DNA from: a virus
IMG/VR virus record: IMGVR_UViG_3300017605_001164
Span: 1 to 49,893 of that record
Reading direction: 5' to 3' (one strand)
DNA: 49,893 bases
Below are positions 24,383 to 32,062 of the stretch, piece by piece (the stretch's first letter is position 1; each line of letters starts with the position of its first letter). Under the pieces are notes generated by a model. It searched no databases. It was given only the letters and a program-made list of their open reading frames with translations, and was not told where the DNA came from. Position numbers and translations under genes: made by a program.

Positions 24383-24772
24383 ATGGACATTCAGGTCGGA
24401 TCGATAATCACTAATGGATCACGAGCGGTCCGGATCACCGAGCGCATCCAAGGGGACCGGGGGATCGTCTGGAAGGGCGCGCACATCTCGCTGGACCAGT
24501 TCGAGGTCGGCACCGGAACGACGACGTTCCTGGCCGAGGTGACCCTCCAGGAGTGGCGGCACGTGCCGTTCGAGTGGCGCGCGGTGGTCGGCGGCCAGCT
24601 GGAAGAACGCTACGTCTGGGGGGAGGGCTGTCGCTGGCTTCAGCGCGAGGTGCGCCGGGTCGAGAGCGAGTTCGAAGAGGCCGAGGACCTGCTGGAATCT
24701 CTCAGCGAGATGCACGACTCCGGCATGTGCATGCTCCCCGCGTGCGGTTGCTCGGGGCCTTCTCACGCATGA
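24383..24772 (+). CDS. Small acidic protein of unknown function (moron)
   Basis: 129 residues. The first ~75 are beta-rich (VGSIITNGSRAVRITERIQGDRGIVWKG), followed by an acidic coiled-coil (LQREVRRVESEFEEAEDLLESLSEMH) and a Cys-rich end (CMLPACGCSG). The ATG is seven bases from the -10 box with no room for a ribosome site, so translation is leaderless. A perfect hairpin terminator follows. No family recognised. Confidence 0.8.
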   Translation: MDIQVGSIITNGSRAVRITERIQGDRGIVWKGAHISLDQFEVGTGTTTFLAEVTLQEWRHVPFEWRAVVGGQLEERYVWGEGCRWLQREVRRVESEFEEAEDLLESLSEMHDSGMCMLPACGCSGPSHA

Positions 24773-24786
24773 CACTCAAGAGTCAG
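24769..24786. promoter_or_regulatory. Palindromic operator-like site 8
   Basis: ATGAC-N8-GTCAG, overlapping the stop codon region and abutting the terminator hairpin. Confidence 0.5.
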
Positions 24787-24812
24787 GGCCCCGGGATCTG
24801 ATCCCGGGGCCC
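24786..24812 (+). terminator. Terminator hairpin
   Basis: 12-bp perfect stem GGGCCCCGGGAT / ATCCCGGGGCCC with a CTG loop; no T-run beyond CTTCC. Confidence 0.8.
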
Positions 24813-24819
24813 TTCCGCA

Positions 24820-24878
24820 TCTCCGCACCGTCGCCCCCAGCTGGACCGCGACGTCGTGTTAGGTCGGCCGGTGCGGAG
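24820..24878 (-). terminator. Long hairpin below the small Cys-rich gene
   Basis: CTCCGCACCG pairs with CGGTGCGGAG across 39 nt. It may end or attenuate the minus-strand head transcript before the plus-strand morons. Confidence 0.4.
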
Positions 24879-24893
24879 CCGTACCGCCTGAGA

Positions 24894-25040
24894 TCAGGCG
24901 GCAGCCTTGGAGACCGTCGCGCCGGGGTGCTTGGCAGCGAACGACATGGCCTCGGTCTCGCTGTTCTTGGTGATCTTCAGACCGCCTGGCAGCTTCACCG
25001 TGAAGCGGTCCACCTTGCCCTTGTTGCAGCCGCAGCCCAT
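24894..25040 (-). CDS. Small Cys-rich head-region protein
   Basis: 48 residues beginning MGCGCNKGKVDRF. Short MGCGC-type peptides are regularly encoded between the protease and capsid genes of actinophages; their role is unknown. The ATG lies one base after the protease stop, with GGAGG upstream. The C-terminus is Ala-rich. Confidence 0.75.
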   Translation of the reverse strand: MGCGCNKGKVDRFTVKLPGGLKITKNSETEAMSFAAKHPGATVSKAAA

Positions 25041-25041
25041 C

Positions 25042-26535
25042 TCAGCCCTCCCCGAGCACGGCGGCCAGCTCCTGGCGCGCCTGGTCATCTTCCGCCTTGA
25101 ACATTACCGCCAAGGCTGCACGCGCGTCACGCGCGGCCGCCAAGGCTGCACGCGCGGCCGCCTGGCGTTCCTGCTCTTCGCGCTCGGCAGCAAACGCCCG
25201 GCGGACCGCGCCCTCGATGTCGATGCCGCCGGTCCGGAACGACGTGCTGACGTCCTCGGGCCCGAACGACGCGGTCAGCGCCAGCTGGCGGCCACCGCGC
25301 GAGTAGGTCTCCGCCACCGGGAAGCCCGGCTCGCTGTGCGCCCGCGGACCCGGGGAAAGGGCCAGCACCTCGACCAGCGCCAGGTTGCCGCCGATCTCGC
25401 GCCAGTCACCCGAGACCTTGCGGCGATCCAGGACCGCCCGGTCCGCACCGGACAGGCCCGGCCGGATCACACCCGCGACCACGATGCCGTGCTCATCCTC
25501 GTACGCCACGACATCGGCAGCGACCGTCTTGTCGTCGTAGGCGGCCATGGCCGACGAAGCGCTCAGCGCCAGGCCTGCGTGCCGCCCACCCAGGGTGAGG
25601 CGGCCCGCGGCGATCGTGCCACCGTCGGCGGTCTCCACCGAGAACCGGTTGAACCAGGCGTAGCCCGCCGCCTGGTCCGCATGGGGAGGCGTGACACAGA
25701 CATCCCCGTAGCCAACGTGGCAGGTCCGCCAGGTCGCGATGTGGCCGAACACCCGGCCCGCGTCCCAATCCCAGGTGATCGGCGTCGGGCCGTCCAGGGA
25801 CGGTCGCACGAACTGCGCGACCAGCGGCCGGTCGGCGCCCGCGGCCGCCGCGGTCAGTGCCGACATGGCGGCGATCGACTCGTCCCGCTCCCGAGCCCAC
25901 TGGCCGATCAGGTCCGGGTTCTCGGAGGCGGCCAGCGCGAGCGCGTCGGCGTCCTGCTCGATCAGCTCCAGCGGGCGCGACGTCTCGGAGAACGCCGGGA
26001 TAGAAACGAGCGTGGCCGCCCGCACCCGGCCCTGGGTGATCAGCAGCTCGATCTCCGGCTCGGCGCCGTCATGCTCGTCCATGTACTGCTCGATGTCGTC
26101 CCAGGTCAGCTCTTCATCGGAGCCTGCCATCACGGGGATGGCCTGGAACGAGTCGAGATCCACGCTCGGGCCGAGCGTGCCGTTGGTGATCAGGTGCGTC
26201 GCCTCGGCGACGTCCTCGGCCAGGCGCGGCATCTGCTCGCGGTCCACGTCGTCGTACAGCTCGCCCCGGCCGAAGACCGCGGTGCTGGCCGCGTCGAGAC
26301 CCTTGACCGCGTCGGCCGAGATCCAGTCGCCCTTAACCGCGTCGGCCACCGTCATCACGGCAGCCTCCTGGATCGTGCCGATGCTGACCGCACCGTCGTG
26401 ACCGCCCTCGCGCGAGCGCGCCCACTCGAACGGCATCGGCAGGTCGGCGAGCGAGATGCCGCCTGCCTGGAACCGGCGGCCGTCGCCGGTGCTCACGCCG
26501 ATCGGCGCCAGCAGAGTGCGGAATTTGGTGCCCAT
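25042..26535 (-). CDS. Capsid maturation (prohead) protease, putative
   Basis: 497 residues. The layout follows actinophage prohead proteases: an N-terminal GDGRRF...EWARSREGGHDGAVSIGTI strand region, then TLGPSVDLDSF with Ser and Asp in the active-site neighbourhood, and a long C-terminal part with a Cys/His segment (HIATWRTCHVGYGDVCVTPP). It ends in an Ala/Glu-rich coiled-coil that could act as scaffold. It lies between MuF and capsid, start overlapping the MuF stop. The catalytic triad is not proven here. Confidence 0.75.
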   Translation of the reverse strand: MGTKFRTLLAPIGVSTGDGRRFQAGGISLADLPMPFEWARSREGGHDGAVSIGTIQEAAVMTVADAVKGDWISADAVKGLDAASTAVFGRGELYDDVDREQMPRLAEDVAEATHLITNGTLGPSVDLDSFQAIPVMAGSDEELTWDDIEQYMDEHDGAEPEIELLITQGRVRAATLVSIPAFSETSRPLELIEQDADALALAASENPDLIGQWARERDESIAAMSALTAAAAGADRPLVAQFVRPSLDGPTPITWDWDAGRVFGHIATWRTCHVGYGDVCVTPPHADQAAGYAWFNRFSVETADGGTIAAGRLTLGGRHAGLALSASSAMAAYDDKTVAADVVAYEDEHGIVVAGVIRPGLSGADRAVLDRRKVSGDWREIGGNLALVEVLALSPGPRAHSEPGFPVAETYSRGGRQLALTASFGPEDVSTSFRTGGIDIEGAVRRAFAAEREEQERQAAARAALAAARDARAALAVMFKAEDDQARQELAAVLGEG

Positions 26536-27392
26536 CAGCGTCCCCTCATCTGTCGATTGCTCAGGTCTACGGTCTCACCCTGTTCCACCAGCAGGCTTAC
26601 GCACCGGCATTGAATCACTTCCTGGGGAGGACCGAGCGGGTCTCCGGGGAAGCGCAGCTCGAATCCGCCGACCAGGAACGGTGCGCCGATCGGGACCCGC
26701 TGGCCGTCGGCTCCACCGATCACCTCTCCCGTAGCCAGCGTCGTCCCGCGACCGTGTGTCGGCCGGGTGCGGCTGTCGTCGGTGGCTAGCCAGATCCGCT
26801 CGAACACGGTCTCGGGCTCTTCCTCGGCGAGCGCGTTGAAAGCGTCGTGCCGACCGGCGTTGAGCGCGCCCATGGTCTCGGTTCGCGCGATCACCGTGGC
26901 CCGGTTGCTCCAGCGCGCCGTGCCCGTCGTTGACAGGACAGTGTCAATGCGGTCGCGCAGTTTGGCGATCCCCTCCCCGAGGTTGACCCCCACAGCCACC
27001 TCGTGGGCCACCAGGTCGAAGACTTCCTCGGGCACCCGGACCAGCCGGTTACGCACCTCGGTCAGGTAGCGCGTGACGAACACCCGCTGGTCCCAGGCGA
27101 ACGTGTCGCCGAGCAGCTTGCGGAAGGCCACGCCGATCGCCTTGAAGATCTCGCCTTGGATGACCAGATCGACCGCCTCGCGCCACGCGGGCACCCGGGC
27201 CCACACCGCGCTCGGGTCCGGCCGTCCGCCGTCGCGCAGCACGGCGCGCGACGTCTCCACGAGCCAGCCGGACAGCTCGGCCCAGAACGCACGCCGGATG
27301 TCGCGCTCATGCTGCGCCGCCTCCAGCCGGGCATCCAGGCGCGCGGGGAGCCACGGGTCCTTCCCCTGGCCGTTCCATACCGGGCCGGTCAT
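26535..27392 (-). CDS. MuF-like minor head protein
   Basis: 285 residues. The C-terminal third carries the MuF signature: RTETMGALNAGRHDAF, DSRTRPTHGRGT, GAPFLVGGFELRFPGDP and the end Cys motif EVIQCRC. MuF proteins enter the head with DNA or help assembly. Coupled by overlap to the genes on both sides. Operator-like site 9 lies inside at 26930-26947. Confidence 0.9.
   Translation of the reverse strand: MTGPVWNGQGKDPWLPARLDARLEAAQHERDIRRAFWAELSGWLVETSRAVLRDGGRPDPSAVWARVPAWREAVDLVIQGEIFKAIGVAFRKLLGDTFAWDQRVFVTRYLTEVRNRLVRVPEEVFDLVAHEVAVGVNLGEGIAKLRDRIDTVLSTTGTARWSNRATVIARTETMGALNAGRHDAFNALAEEEPETVFERIWLATDDSRTRPTHGRGTTLATGEVIGGADGQRVPIGAPFLVGGFELRFPGDPLGPPQEVIQCRCVSLLVEQGETVDLSNRQMRGR
26930..26947. 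promoter_or_regulatory. Palindromic operator-like site 9
   Basis: TTGACAGGACAGTGTCAA inside the MuF gene. Confidence 0.55.
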
Positions 27393-27679
27393 CAGTGCAC
27401 ATCGCAGTGGGCCGGGTCAGCGCAGGGCTCATCTCGCGCCTGAACTCGTGACGGCACGCGATCGCTCGACTTGGCCAGCACCCGGGACAAGGCGCTGAGC
27501 TCGTCAGCCACCCCGGCCGCCAGCTCGGGCGTGTCGAACAGGCCGACCAGCGTGCCGCCGTAGTAGAGCCGGTGACCAGTGGCCCGGTAGCGAGCGACCT
27601 CGTGGGCGTCCTGCCGCTCGCACCGGCGGGGAGCAGGACCGCGCTGGTCCTCCCCACAGCTCCCGCACGGCTGGCTCAT
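27392..27679 (-). CDS. Small Cys-containing protein, unknown
   Basis: 95 residues from the ATG at 27679 (ATGA overlap). It starts MSQPCGSCGEDQRG and ends CADPAHCDVH, giving two possible metal-binding ends around HRLYYGGTLVGLFDTPELAAGVADELSAL. No family recognised. Confidence 0.7.
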   Translation of the reverse strand: MSQPCGSCGEDQRGPAPRRCERQDAHEVARYRATGHRLYYGGTLVGLFDTPELAAGVADELSALSRVLAKSSDRVPSRVQARDEPCADPAHCDVH

Positions 27680-27855
27680 CGGACGGCCACCAGGGTCGCG
27701 TAGGCGCTGAAGGTCGCCCACATCGCGACGTAGACCACCGCGATCAGGACATCCTCGGTGGTCAGCGACAGGCCGCGCCGGTGGCGGCCCCGGCCGGTCC
27801 GGGTCAGGGTCCCGCGCAGGCTCCAGCTCGCGCGCGGCTCCAGCAACGCCATCAT
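27676..27855 (-). CDS. One-helix membrane protein
   Basis: 59 residues: a basic front half (RTGRGRHRRG), then one transmembrane helix (VLIAVVYVAMWATFSAYATLV). Start ATG 27855 (or 27852) overlaps the previous stop. Confidence 0.65.
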   Translation of the reverse strand: MMALLEPRASWSLRGTLTRTGRGRHRRGLSLTTEDVLIAVVYVAMWATFSAYATLVAVR

Positions 27856-27989
27856 CCGAGGTCCCTCCGCCAGGCAGCGCGCTCGCGGGCGCGGCCGATC
27901 CGTCGACTCAGGCGCGCCTTGATCGGCAGGCCGCCGACGCACGGCCCCCGGTGGGCGTGCAACTGGCCGGACAGCGACAGCATCCTCAT
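27852..27989 (-). CDS. Very small basic protein
   Basis: 45 residues, MRMLSLSGQLHAHRGPC..., very Arg-rich toward the C-terminus. Both ends overlap neighbours as ATGA, and this tight coupling is the main reason to accept it. Confidence 0.55.
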   Translation of the reverse strand: MRMLSLSGQLHAHRGPCVGGLPIKARLSRRIGRARERAAWRRDLG

Positions 27990-28165
27990 CCGAACACCAC
28001 CGCCAGCACCAGGGCCACGATCGAGATCGTGACGATCACCAGGACAAACGCCGCGTAGGGCGCGGCCAGCTCAGCCTCGGTCTTGCCGTGGCACGAGCAG
28101 CGCTCATCGCTGACGTGCGCCGCAGCGTGGCTCGCTGGCCGGTCCTCGTACGGGTCGCCGATCAT
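27986..28165 (-). CDS. One-helix membrane protein with Cys pair
   Basis: 59 residues from the ATG at 28165 with GAAGAGG upstream. A polar front with CSCHG precedes a C-terminal transmembrane helix (AAFVLVIVTISIVALVLAVVF). Confidence 0.65.
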   Translation of the reverse strand: MIGDPYEDRPASHAAAHVSDERCSCHGKTEAELAAPYAAFVLVIVTISIVALVLAVVFG

Positions 28166-28284
28166 GCGGTCCACCTCTTCCCGCACCGGGTGCAGTGTGG
28201 ACCAGGACCGCACACGAAGCACACGACGTGGTGACCCCGGACACGGCACTTCCACCAGATCTTCCACTTCCACCAGATCTTCAT
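28162..28284 (-). CDS. Tiny zinc-ribbon-like protein
   Basis: 40 residues: a repeated KIWWKWKIWWK start, then CFVCGPGPHCTRC with four Cys placed to bind zinc. Overlaps the portal stop and the next start as ATGA on both sides. Confidence 0.6.
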   Translation of the reverse strand: MKIWWKWKIWWKCRVRGHHVVCFVCGPGPHCTRCGKRWTA

Positions 28285-30209
28285 ACCGCCACCAGCCCCC
28301 GTCCCCGGTTCGCCATGTTCAGCGCGGCGAACAGCAGGTCGTCGTGGTGCGGCATGCCACGGGTCAGCAACTCCAGCACGTAGCCCTCCAGCAGCGCGCG
28401 CAGGTCTCCCGCGTCCACCCCGAGATCGGCCGCGGTGACCGCGACGTGGTTCCAGGCGCCCTCGGTCACCTTCAGCGCCTTGTCCCGGGTGATCGGGCCG
28501 ACGCGGGAGTGCAGCTCGTGCCGGGCCACATCACGCCACCGGCCCACCCGCTCCTGCGGCGTGGCCAGCCGCCCGCCCGCCAGCTCCAGGGCGCGGTAGA
28601 CCATCAGCTTCGCCGCCGCATTGAAGACCGCCTCCGCCGACGGCAGGGCGGGCAGCGACGGGGAGGCGAGCGCCAGCCGCCGGTTGAGCGCCTCGGTCAG
28701 CGCCCGGCTGGAGCCCGGGTCCGCATCGTCCGGCGCCGCGCCGTCGTTGGGCGGCCCGTCTGCCTCGTCGTCCTCCGGGTCGGCGCCGTCGGCGTTCTGG
28801 TCGGCGGTCGGCGGCAGGCCGACGCTCTTGATCGGAGGCAGGCCGAGAACCCGCTGAACCTCAGGGTCCAGGGCGAGATCGGGCTGGCTCTGGACCAGCT
28901 TCAGCACGATCTGGTAGATGCGATTCTCCGGGTTGGGCATCTGCGCCTCATCGAACGCGCCTGCCCTGACCGTCTCCTCATCGCTGAGCAGGAACAGCTC
29001 CCGCAGCTTCAGCGCGTCATCGAGCCGGTTGGGCCGGGCGGCCAAGCTGGAGACGTCGAACGCAAACGCGTACCGCTCAGGGTCCTTGACGCCCATCGAG
29101 GTCAGGGCCAGGTGCAGGAACGAGCGGGTCAGCGCGTCGGCCACCAGGCCCAGGTAGCCCTTGATCCAGCGGGTGCCCTCCTCGCTGATCAGCCAGGCGG
29201 TCCAGTGGTTGGCATCGCCGATGCCGGTCAGCACCTCGGCCGGGATCTCGGCGCTGCTGGCCACGCGCAGGATCGCCTTGTCCTTCATCGGCGAGATCTC
29301 GGCGGACAGCTCGGACCAGAAGGTCAGCGGCCGGATCTTGTCGATGTGCTCCAGCATCTGGTCGGGGAGCGTGGCCATGATCGGCACCATGGCGTTGGCG
29401 GTGCTCTGGTCCCGCAGGCTGGCCGCAGCCGCGCGCTGGACGTAGGCCATAAAGCCCGCGATCCCGGCCGGGTCGCTCTCCTCGCGAGGGAAGTCGACAC
29501 CCTCGGGGAGGAACATCAGGCCCGCGCCGGTCAGGCGCGAGTCCAGCTCGGCGAACTCCCGCTTGGTCAGCAGCTCGATCTCGCGCAGCGGCACGATCGC
29601 CGAGCGGGTGAACGAGTCGGCCTGGTCGACATCGTTGGGGTGCGGGCGCCAGCAGCGGATCAGGATGTCGACGCCATCGGTCAGGGCCAGATCGGATCCA
29701 CCGAGGACCTTGGGGCGCTTGACGCTGACGACGTCGCCGGTCTTCTTGAAGGCCGCCCCGGTGACCACGAACCAGGCGCCGGTCGCCTTCTCGGGGCTCG
29801 TGGCGGCACCCTCCCCGACGATCCAGCATTCGCCGCCGACGGCCAGGTCGATCCCGGCCAGGCGCAGGCAGTCGTCGCGCTGACTGCCGGTGCCCAGTGG
29901 CACGGCGGCCAGTCGCCTGATCGCTTCGTCCTTGACCTCGCCGGTCTCCTCGCCGGTGTCGTCGACCTCGGTCACGTAGAGGCGCGCCTGGGCCAGCGAG
30001 TCGCCGATGCGGCCGGACAGCTTGTGCAGCTCGGGGATGATGTCGTAGAGCCGCCAGGCTTCCTTCTGCCAGTCGACGTTGCCGAACTTCCATGTCTTCC
30101 ACGACGACGTGCCGTCGAGGGTGACGACAGCGGTGGCACCGGCGAGCGCGGCCGGGGTGCGGCGCGGCTCCAGCGCAGTGCTCAGCAGGCGGGGCTTGCG
30201 CAGGGCCAC
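28281..30209 (-). CDS. Portal protein
   Basis: 642 residues. The core phrases IIPELHKLSGRIGDSLAQARLYVTEVDD, GGECWIVGEG, SSAEIPAEVLTGIGDANHWTAWLISEEG and IKGYLGLVADALTR are those of actinophage portal proteins, the dodecameric ring for DNA passage. An acidic, Pro-rich linker near residues 470-510 separates a helical C-terminal domain, longer than usual. It starts within the 3' end of the preceding small gene. Confidence 0.92.
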   Translation of the reverse strand: MALRKPRLLSTALEPRRTPAALAGATAVVTLDGTSSWKTWKFGNVDWQKEAWRLYDIIPELHKLSGRIGDSLAQARLYVTEVDDTGEETGEVKDEAIRRLAAVPLGTGSQRDDCLRLAGIDLAVGGECWIVGEGAATSPEKATGAWFVVTGAAFKKTGDVVSVKRPKVLGGSDLALTDGVDILIRCWRPHPNDVDQADSFTRSAIVPLREIELLTKREFAELDSRLTGAGLMFLPEGVDFPREESDPAGIAGFMAYVQRAAAASLRDQSTANAMVPIMATLPDQMLEHIDKIRPLTFWSELSAEISPMKDKAILRVASSAEIPAEVLTGIGDANHWTAWLISEEGTRWIKGYLGLVADALTRSFLHLALTSMGVKDPERYAFAFDVSSLAARPNRLDDALKLRELFLLSDEETVRAGAFDEAQMPNPENRIYQIVLKLVQSQPDLALDPEVQRVLGLPPIKSVGLPPTADQNADGADPEDDEADGPPNDGAAPDDADPGSSRALTEALNRRLALASPSLPALPSAEAVFNAAAKLMVYRALELAGGRLATPQERVGRWRDVARHELHSRVGPITRDKALKVTEGAWNHVAVTAADLGVDAGDLRALLEGYVLELLTRGMPHHDDLLFAALNMANRGRGLVAV

Positions 30210-30379
30210 GTTGGTCCCTCCATGATCTCGGACAAGGTGGTGACCGGGTGCGGGTCGAAGCCGAACGGGGAGCGATCCCGGCAGGCCTGGAGATCCGGTG
30301 CCGGGGCGGCCATGTCCCAGGTCATCTCGGGGCAGGTGCAGAACGGTGGCTTGCCCAGGAACCGGTCGACATAGCTCAT
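30182..30379 (-). CDS. Small Cys-rich protein, unknown
   Basis: 65 residues from the ATG at 30379: MSYVDRFLGKPPFCTCPEMTWD... ending CASPAC. It overlaps the portal start by 28 bp and the upstream peptide by ATGA. Confidence 0.65.
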   Translation of the reverse strand: MSYVDRFLGKPPFCTCPEMTWDMAAPAPDLQACRDRSPFGFDPHPVTTLSEIMEGPTWPCASPAC

Positions 30380-30474
30380 CGCCACACGTCCTTGAAGTAC
30401 CAGACGGCCCAGGCGTAGATCAGGGCTGCGGCGAGCAGCATGCCACCAGCAACGGCGATCAGGATCTTGATCAT
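30376..30474 (-). CDS. 32-residue membrane peptide
   Basis: MIKILIAVAGGMLLAAALIY... is almost entirely one transmembrane helix ending in KDVWR. ATGA overlaps on both sides. No function can be given. Confidence 0.6.
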   Translation of the reverse strand: MIKILIAVAGGMLLAAALIYAWAVWYFKDVWR

Positions 30475-30791
30475 CGGCCCACGCTCGCAACCATGCCGGT
30501 CACCTGGCTGAAGGCCAGGGCCAGCGCCGGGATCAGCAGCCAGGGAGAGTCACCGAGGAACCAGACCAGGGGAGCGGCGATCAGCGACACCCACATGCCC
30601 GCGCACCAGGGGCAGGTGATGAGGGTGGCGATCGCCGCGCCGAGTGTCTTGGGCCGGTCGTCCAGCCAGCCGATGAGGGCATCGCGGGCGGGCTCGGTGA
30701 TGGAGTCGGACACGATCAGCCCCGTCACGCGTGCGACCGCGAGCGTGTAGATGATCAGCGTGACGCTGACGGGGACGGTCATGGCGCTCAT
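30471..30791 (-). CDS. DUF1360-like membrane protein
   Basis: 106 residues, two to three hydrophobic segments. RVTGLIVSDSITEPARDAL and TCPWCAGMWVSL match the DUF1360 pattern found in phages and sporulating bacteria. Likely inner-membrane; function unknown. An operator-like site lies upstream at 30830. Confidence 0.75.
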   Translation of the reverse strand: MSAMTVPVSVTLIIYTLAVARVTGLIVSDSITEPARDALIGWLDDRPKTLGAAIATLITCPWCAGMWVSLIAAPLVWFLGDSPWLLIPALALAFSQVTGMVASVGR

Positions 30792-30829
30792 GCTACGTGA
30801 CCAGGGGGCATCTCGGCGTGGACGTCACG

Positions 30830-30847
30830 TTGACAGTGCAGCGTCAT
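30830..30847. promoter_or_regulatory. Palindromic operator-like site 10
   Basis: TTGAC-N8-GTCAT in the gap upstream of the DUF1360 gene, overlapping the stop of the gene before it. Confidence 0.55.
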
Positions 30848-31110
30848 GACTCCGCCTTGATCTGAAACCAGTTACGACAGTTGAGCCCCTCGGGGGTCAC
30901 GTACCAGATCTTGGCGCCGTGCCTCAGACCGGCGGTCTCCACACAGGTCTCCTGCGCCAGCGCCTCTCCAAGCTGCTTGGCATCGACCGCGGGCTTCCCC
31001 TCCTTCTCCGCCCAAGCGAGGTAGGCCGGGAGAAGTTCGCGTGTGGCGTAGTCGCCAGGGGGGACGGTCATCAGCGCGTTTTTCAGGTCATCCCAACTCG
31101 GGCGCGGCAT
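30844..31110 (-). CDS. Small winged-helix-like protein (paralogue A)
   Basis: 88 residues from the ATG at 31110. PSWDDLKNALMTVPPGDYATRELLPAYLAWAE...KQLGEAL...YVTPEGLNCRNWF parallels the next gene along its whole length. The helix-helix-beta pattern suggests a small winged helix. Start overlaps the neighbour's stop (TGATG). Confidence 0.7.
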   Translation of the reverse strand: MPRPSWDDLKNALMTVPPGDYATRELLPAYLAWAEKEGKPAVDAKQLGEALAQETCVETAGLRHGAKIWYVTPEGLNCRNWFQIKAES

Positions 31111-31379
31111 CAGACGATCCAGCCCTTCACCATGAACCCAGGACGACGACCGTTCGTACGGGTACGGCTCCCGTCCCACTTAGCCTTCCGGATCGCACCG
31201 TACTCCCGAAGCACCTGGCCCAGCCGGATCACGTGCATGGGCTCCCGATCGTCAGCACGCGCCAACATCCGATGTTGGCGGTAGATGGTCTCGGTTGCGA
31301 AGTGACCGCTACCCAGATTCGCCAGAGCGGCGCGCAGGTCGGCCATCTCTTGATCAGTAACAGGTTGAGCAGAAGACAT
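31110..31379 (-). CDS. Small winged-helix-like protein (paralogue B)
   Basis: 89 residues. DLRAALANLGSGHFATETIYRQHRMLAR...RLGQVLREYGAIRKAKW aligns by eye with its neighbour, so the pair arose by tandem duplication. The ATG at 31379 lies seven bases below TAGTCT, a possible leaderless start. Element E2 begins 43 bp upstream. Confidence 0.7.
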   Translation of the reverse strand: MSSAQPVTDQEMADLRAALANLGSGHFATETIYRQHRMLARADDREPMHVIRLGQVLREYGAIRKAKWDGSRTRTNGRRPGFMVKGWIV

Positions 31380-31421
31380 GCCGACCAGACTACCAGACTG
31401 CCTGACCCCCAGACTTCTCGG

Positions 31422-31645
31422 CCCACAAGTTGATCATGGGGGGGACCGGCGGTCTGGTTTTCTCCGAGCCCCGCCAAAAACACGTCCCTCGGGGAAGAGT
31501 GACGCCGGAGTCACTACGCGTGCACGTGCCCTCGCGTGCGCGTGCACGCTGCGTGCACGCGCGCTCACGCGAATCAGAGAGGCATGTTTTCCGACGTGCA
31601 TAGCGAAAACCAGACCGCCGGTCCCCCCCATGATCAACTTGTGGG
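31422..31645. repeat. Palindromic element E2 with 41-bp perfect inverted repeat
   Basis: 31422-31462 and 31605-31645 are perfect reverse complements over 41 bp, with a 142-bp interior. The interior holds an AGTGAC/GTCACT hairpin, a GTGCACG-rich stretch, CTACGCGTGC (31514) and TTTTCCGACGTGC (31587), the last two shared with E1. The ends show no clear target-site duplication and there is no gene inside. Confidence 0.9.
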
Positions 31646-31894
31646 GCCGGGGGGTCTGGTCACAATCCCATCCCCCGTGACCAGGACCGCTGTGAGGTTC
31701 CAAAATCGCCCCATGGGTCACCCCCTAGGCAAGGTGGGTAGGGGTTCTCATATGCACGAATCCGCATGCGTCACCCGGTCGCCAACTCCTTGGCCGCGGT
31801 GTAGACACATGCGGAAACGTTGCAGTATGCAAGTATCTCCGCAGGCACTCTGACCTGCTGTAGCATCGCCTGCGAAGTCGGACTCTCGATTAAC
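31646..31894. other. Non-coding stretch rich in hairpins
   Basis: No supported gene in 249 bp, and GC is lower than around it. Hairpins include 31656-31663 with 31677-31684 (8 bp), TTGCA-GTA-TGCAA near 31821, and GCAGG/CCTGC near 31844. Together with E2 this is the longest minus-strand gap in the small-gene region. A replication origin or regulatory region is possible. Confidence 0.4.
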
Positions 31895-32062
31895 TTAGAA
31901 CGTCAGGGCGTACACGATCAGGGCCACGGCCACCGGCAACCCGATCATCACCGCGACGAACACCGTGAACAGCAGCACGATGTCCCCGGCCGCCGAGCCC
32001 CAGAACCGCAGGGCCTTCTTGCGGCCCCTGCGACGCCTCCACCGGCGCGCCGGGTCGCTCAT
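31895..32062 (-). CDS. One-helix membrane protein
   Basis: 55 residues from the ATG at 32062 (TGATG overlap). A very basic front (ARRWRRRRGRKK) precedes a long hydrophobic end, IVLLFTVFVAVMIGLPVAVA. Positive-inside topology would put the N-terminus in the cytoplasm. Confidence 0.65.
   Translation of the reverse strand: MSDPARRWRRRRGRKKALRFWGSAAGDIVLLFTVFVAVMIGLPVAVALIVYALTF

Noticed and set aside
28083-30374. A 763-codon plus-strand open frame opposite the portal gene
   Set aside because: Low-complexity Arg/Gly/Gln/His composition and no motif; the portal on the other strand is clear.
15015-30815. GGGCATCTCGGCG-like motif at 15017, 17271 and 30801
   Set aside because: Three loose matches with different orientation to the genes; too few and too variable to call a site.
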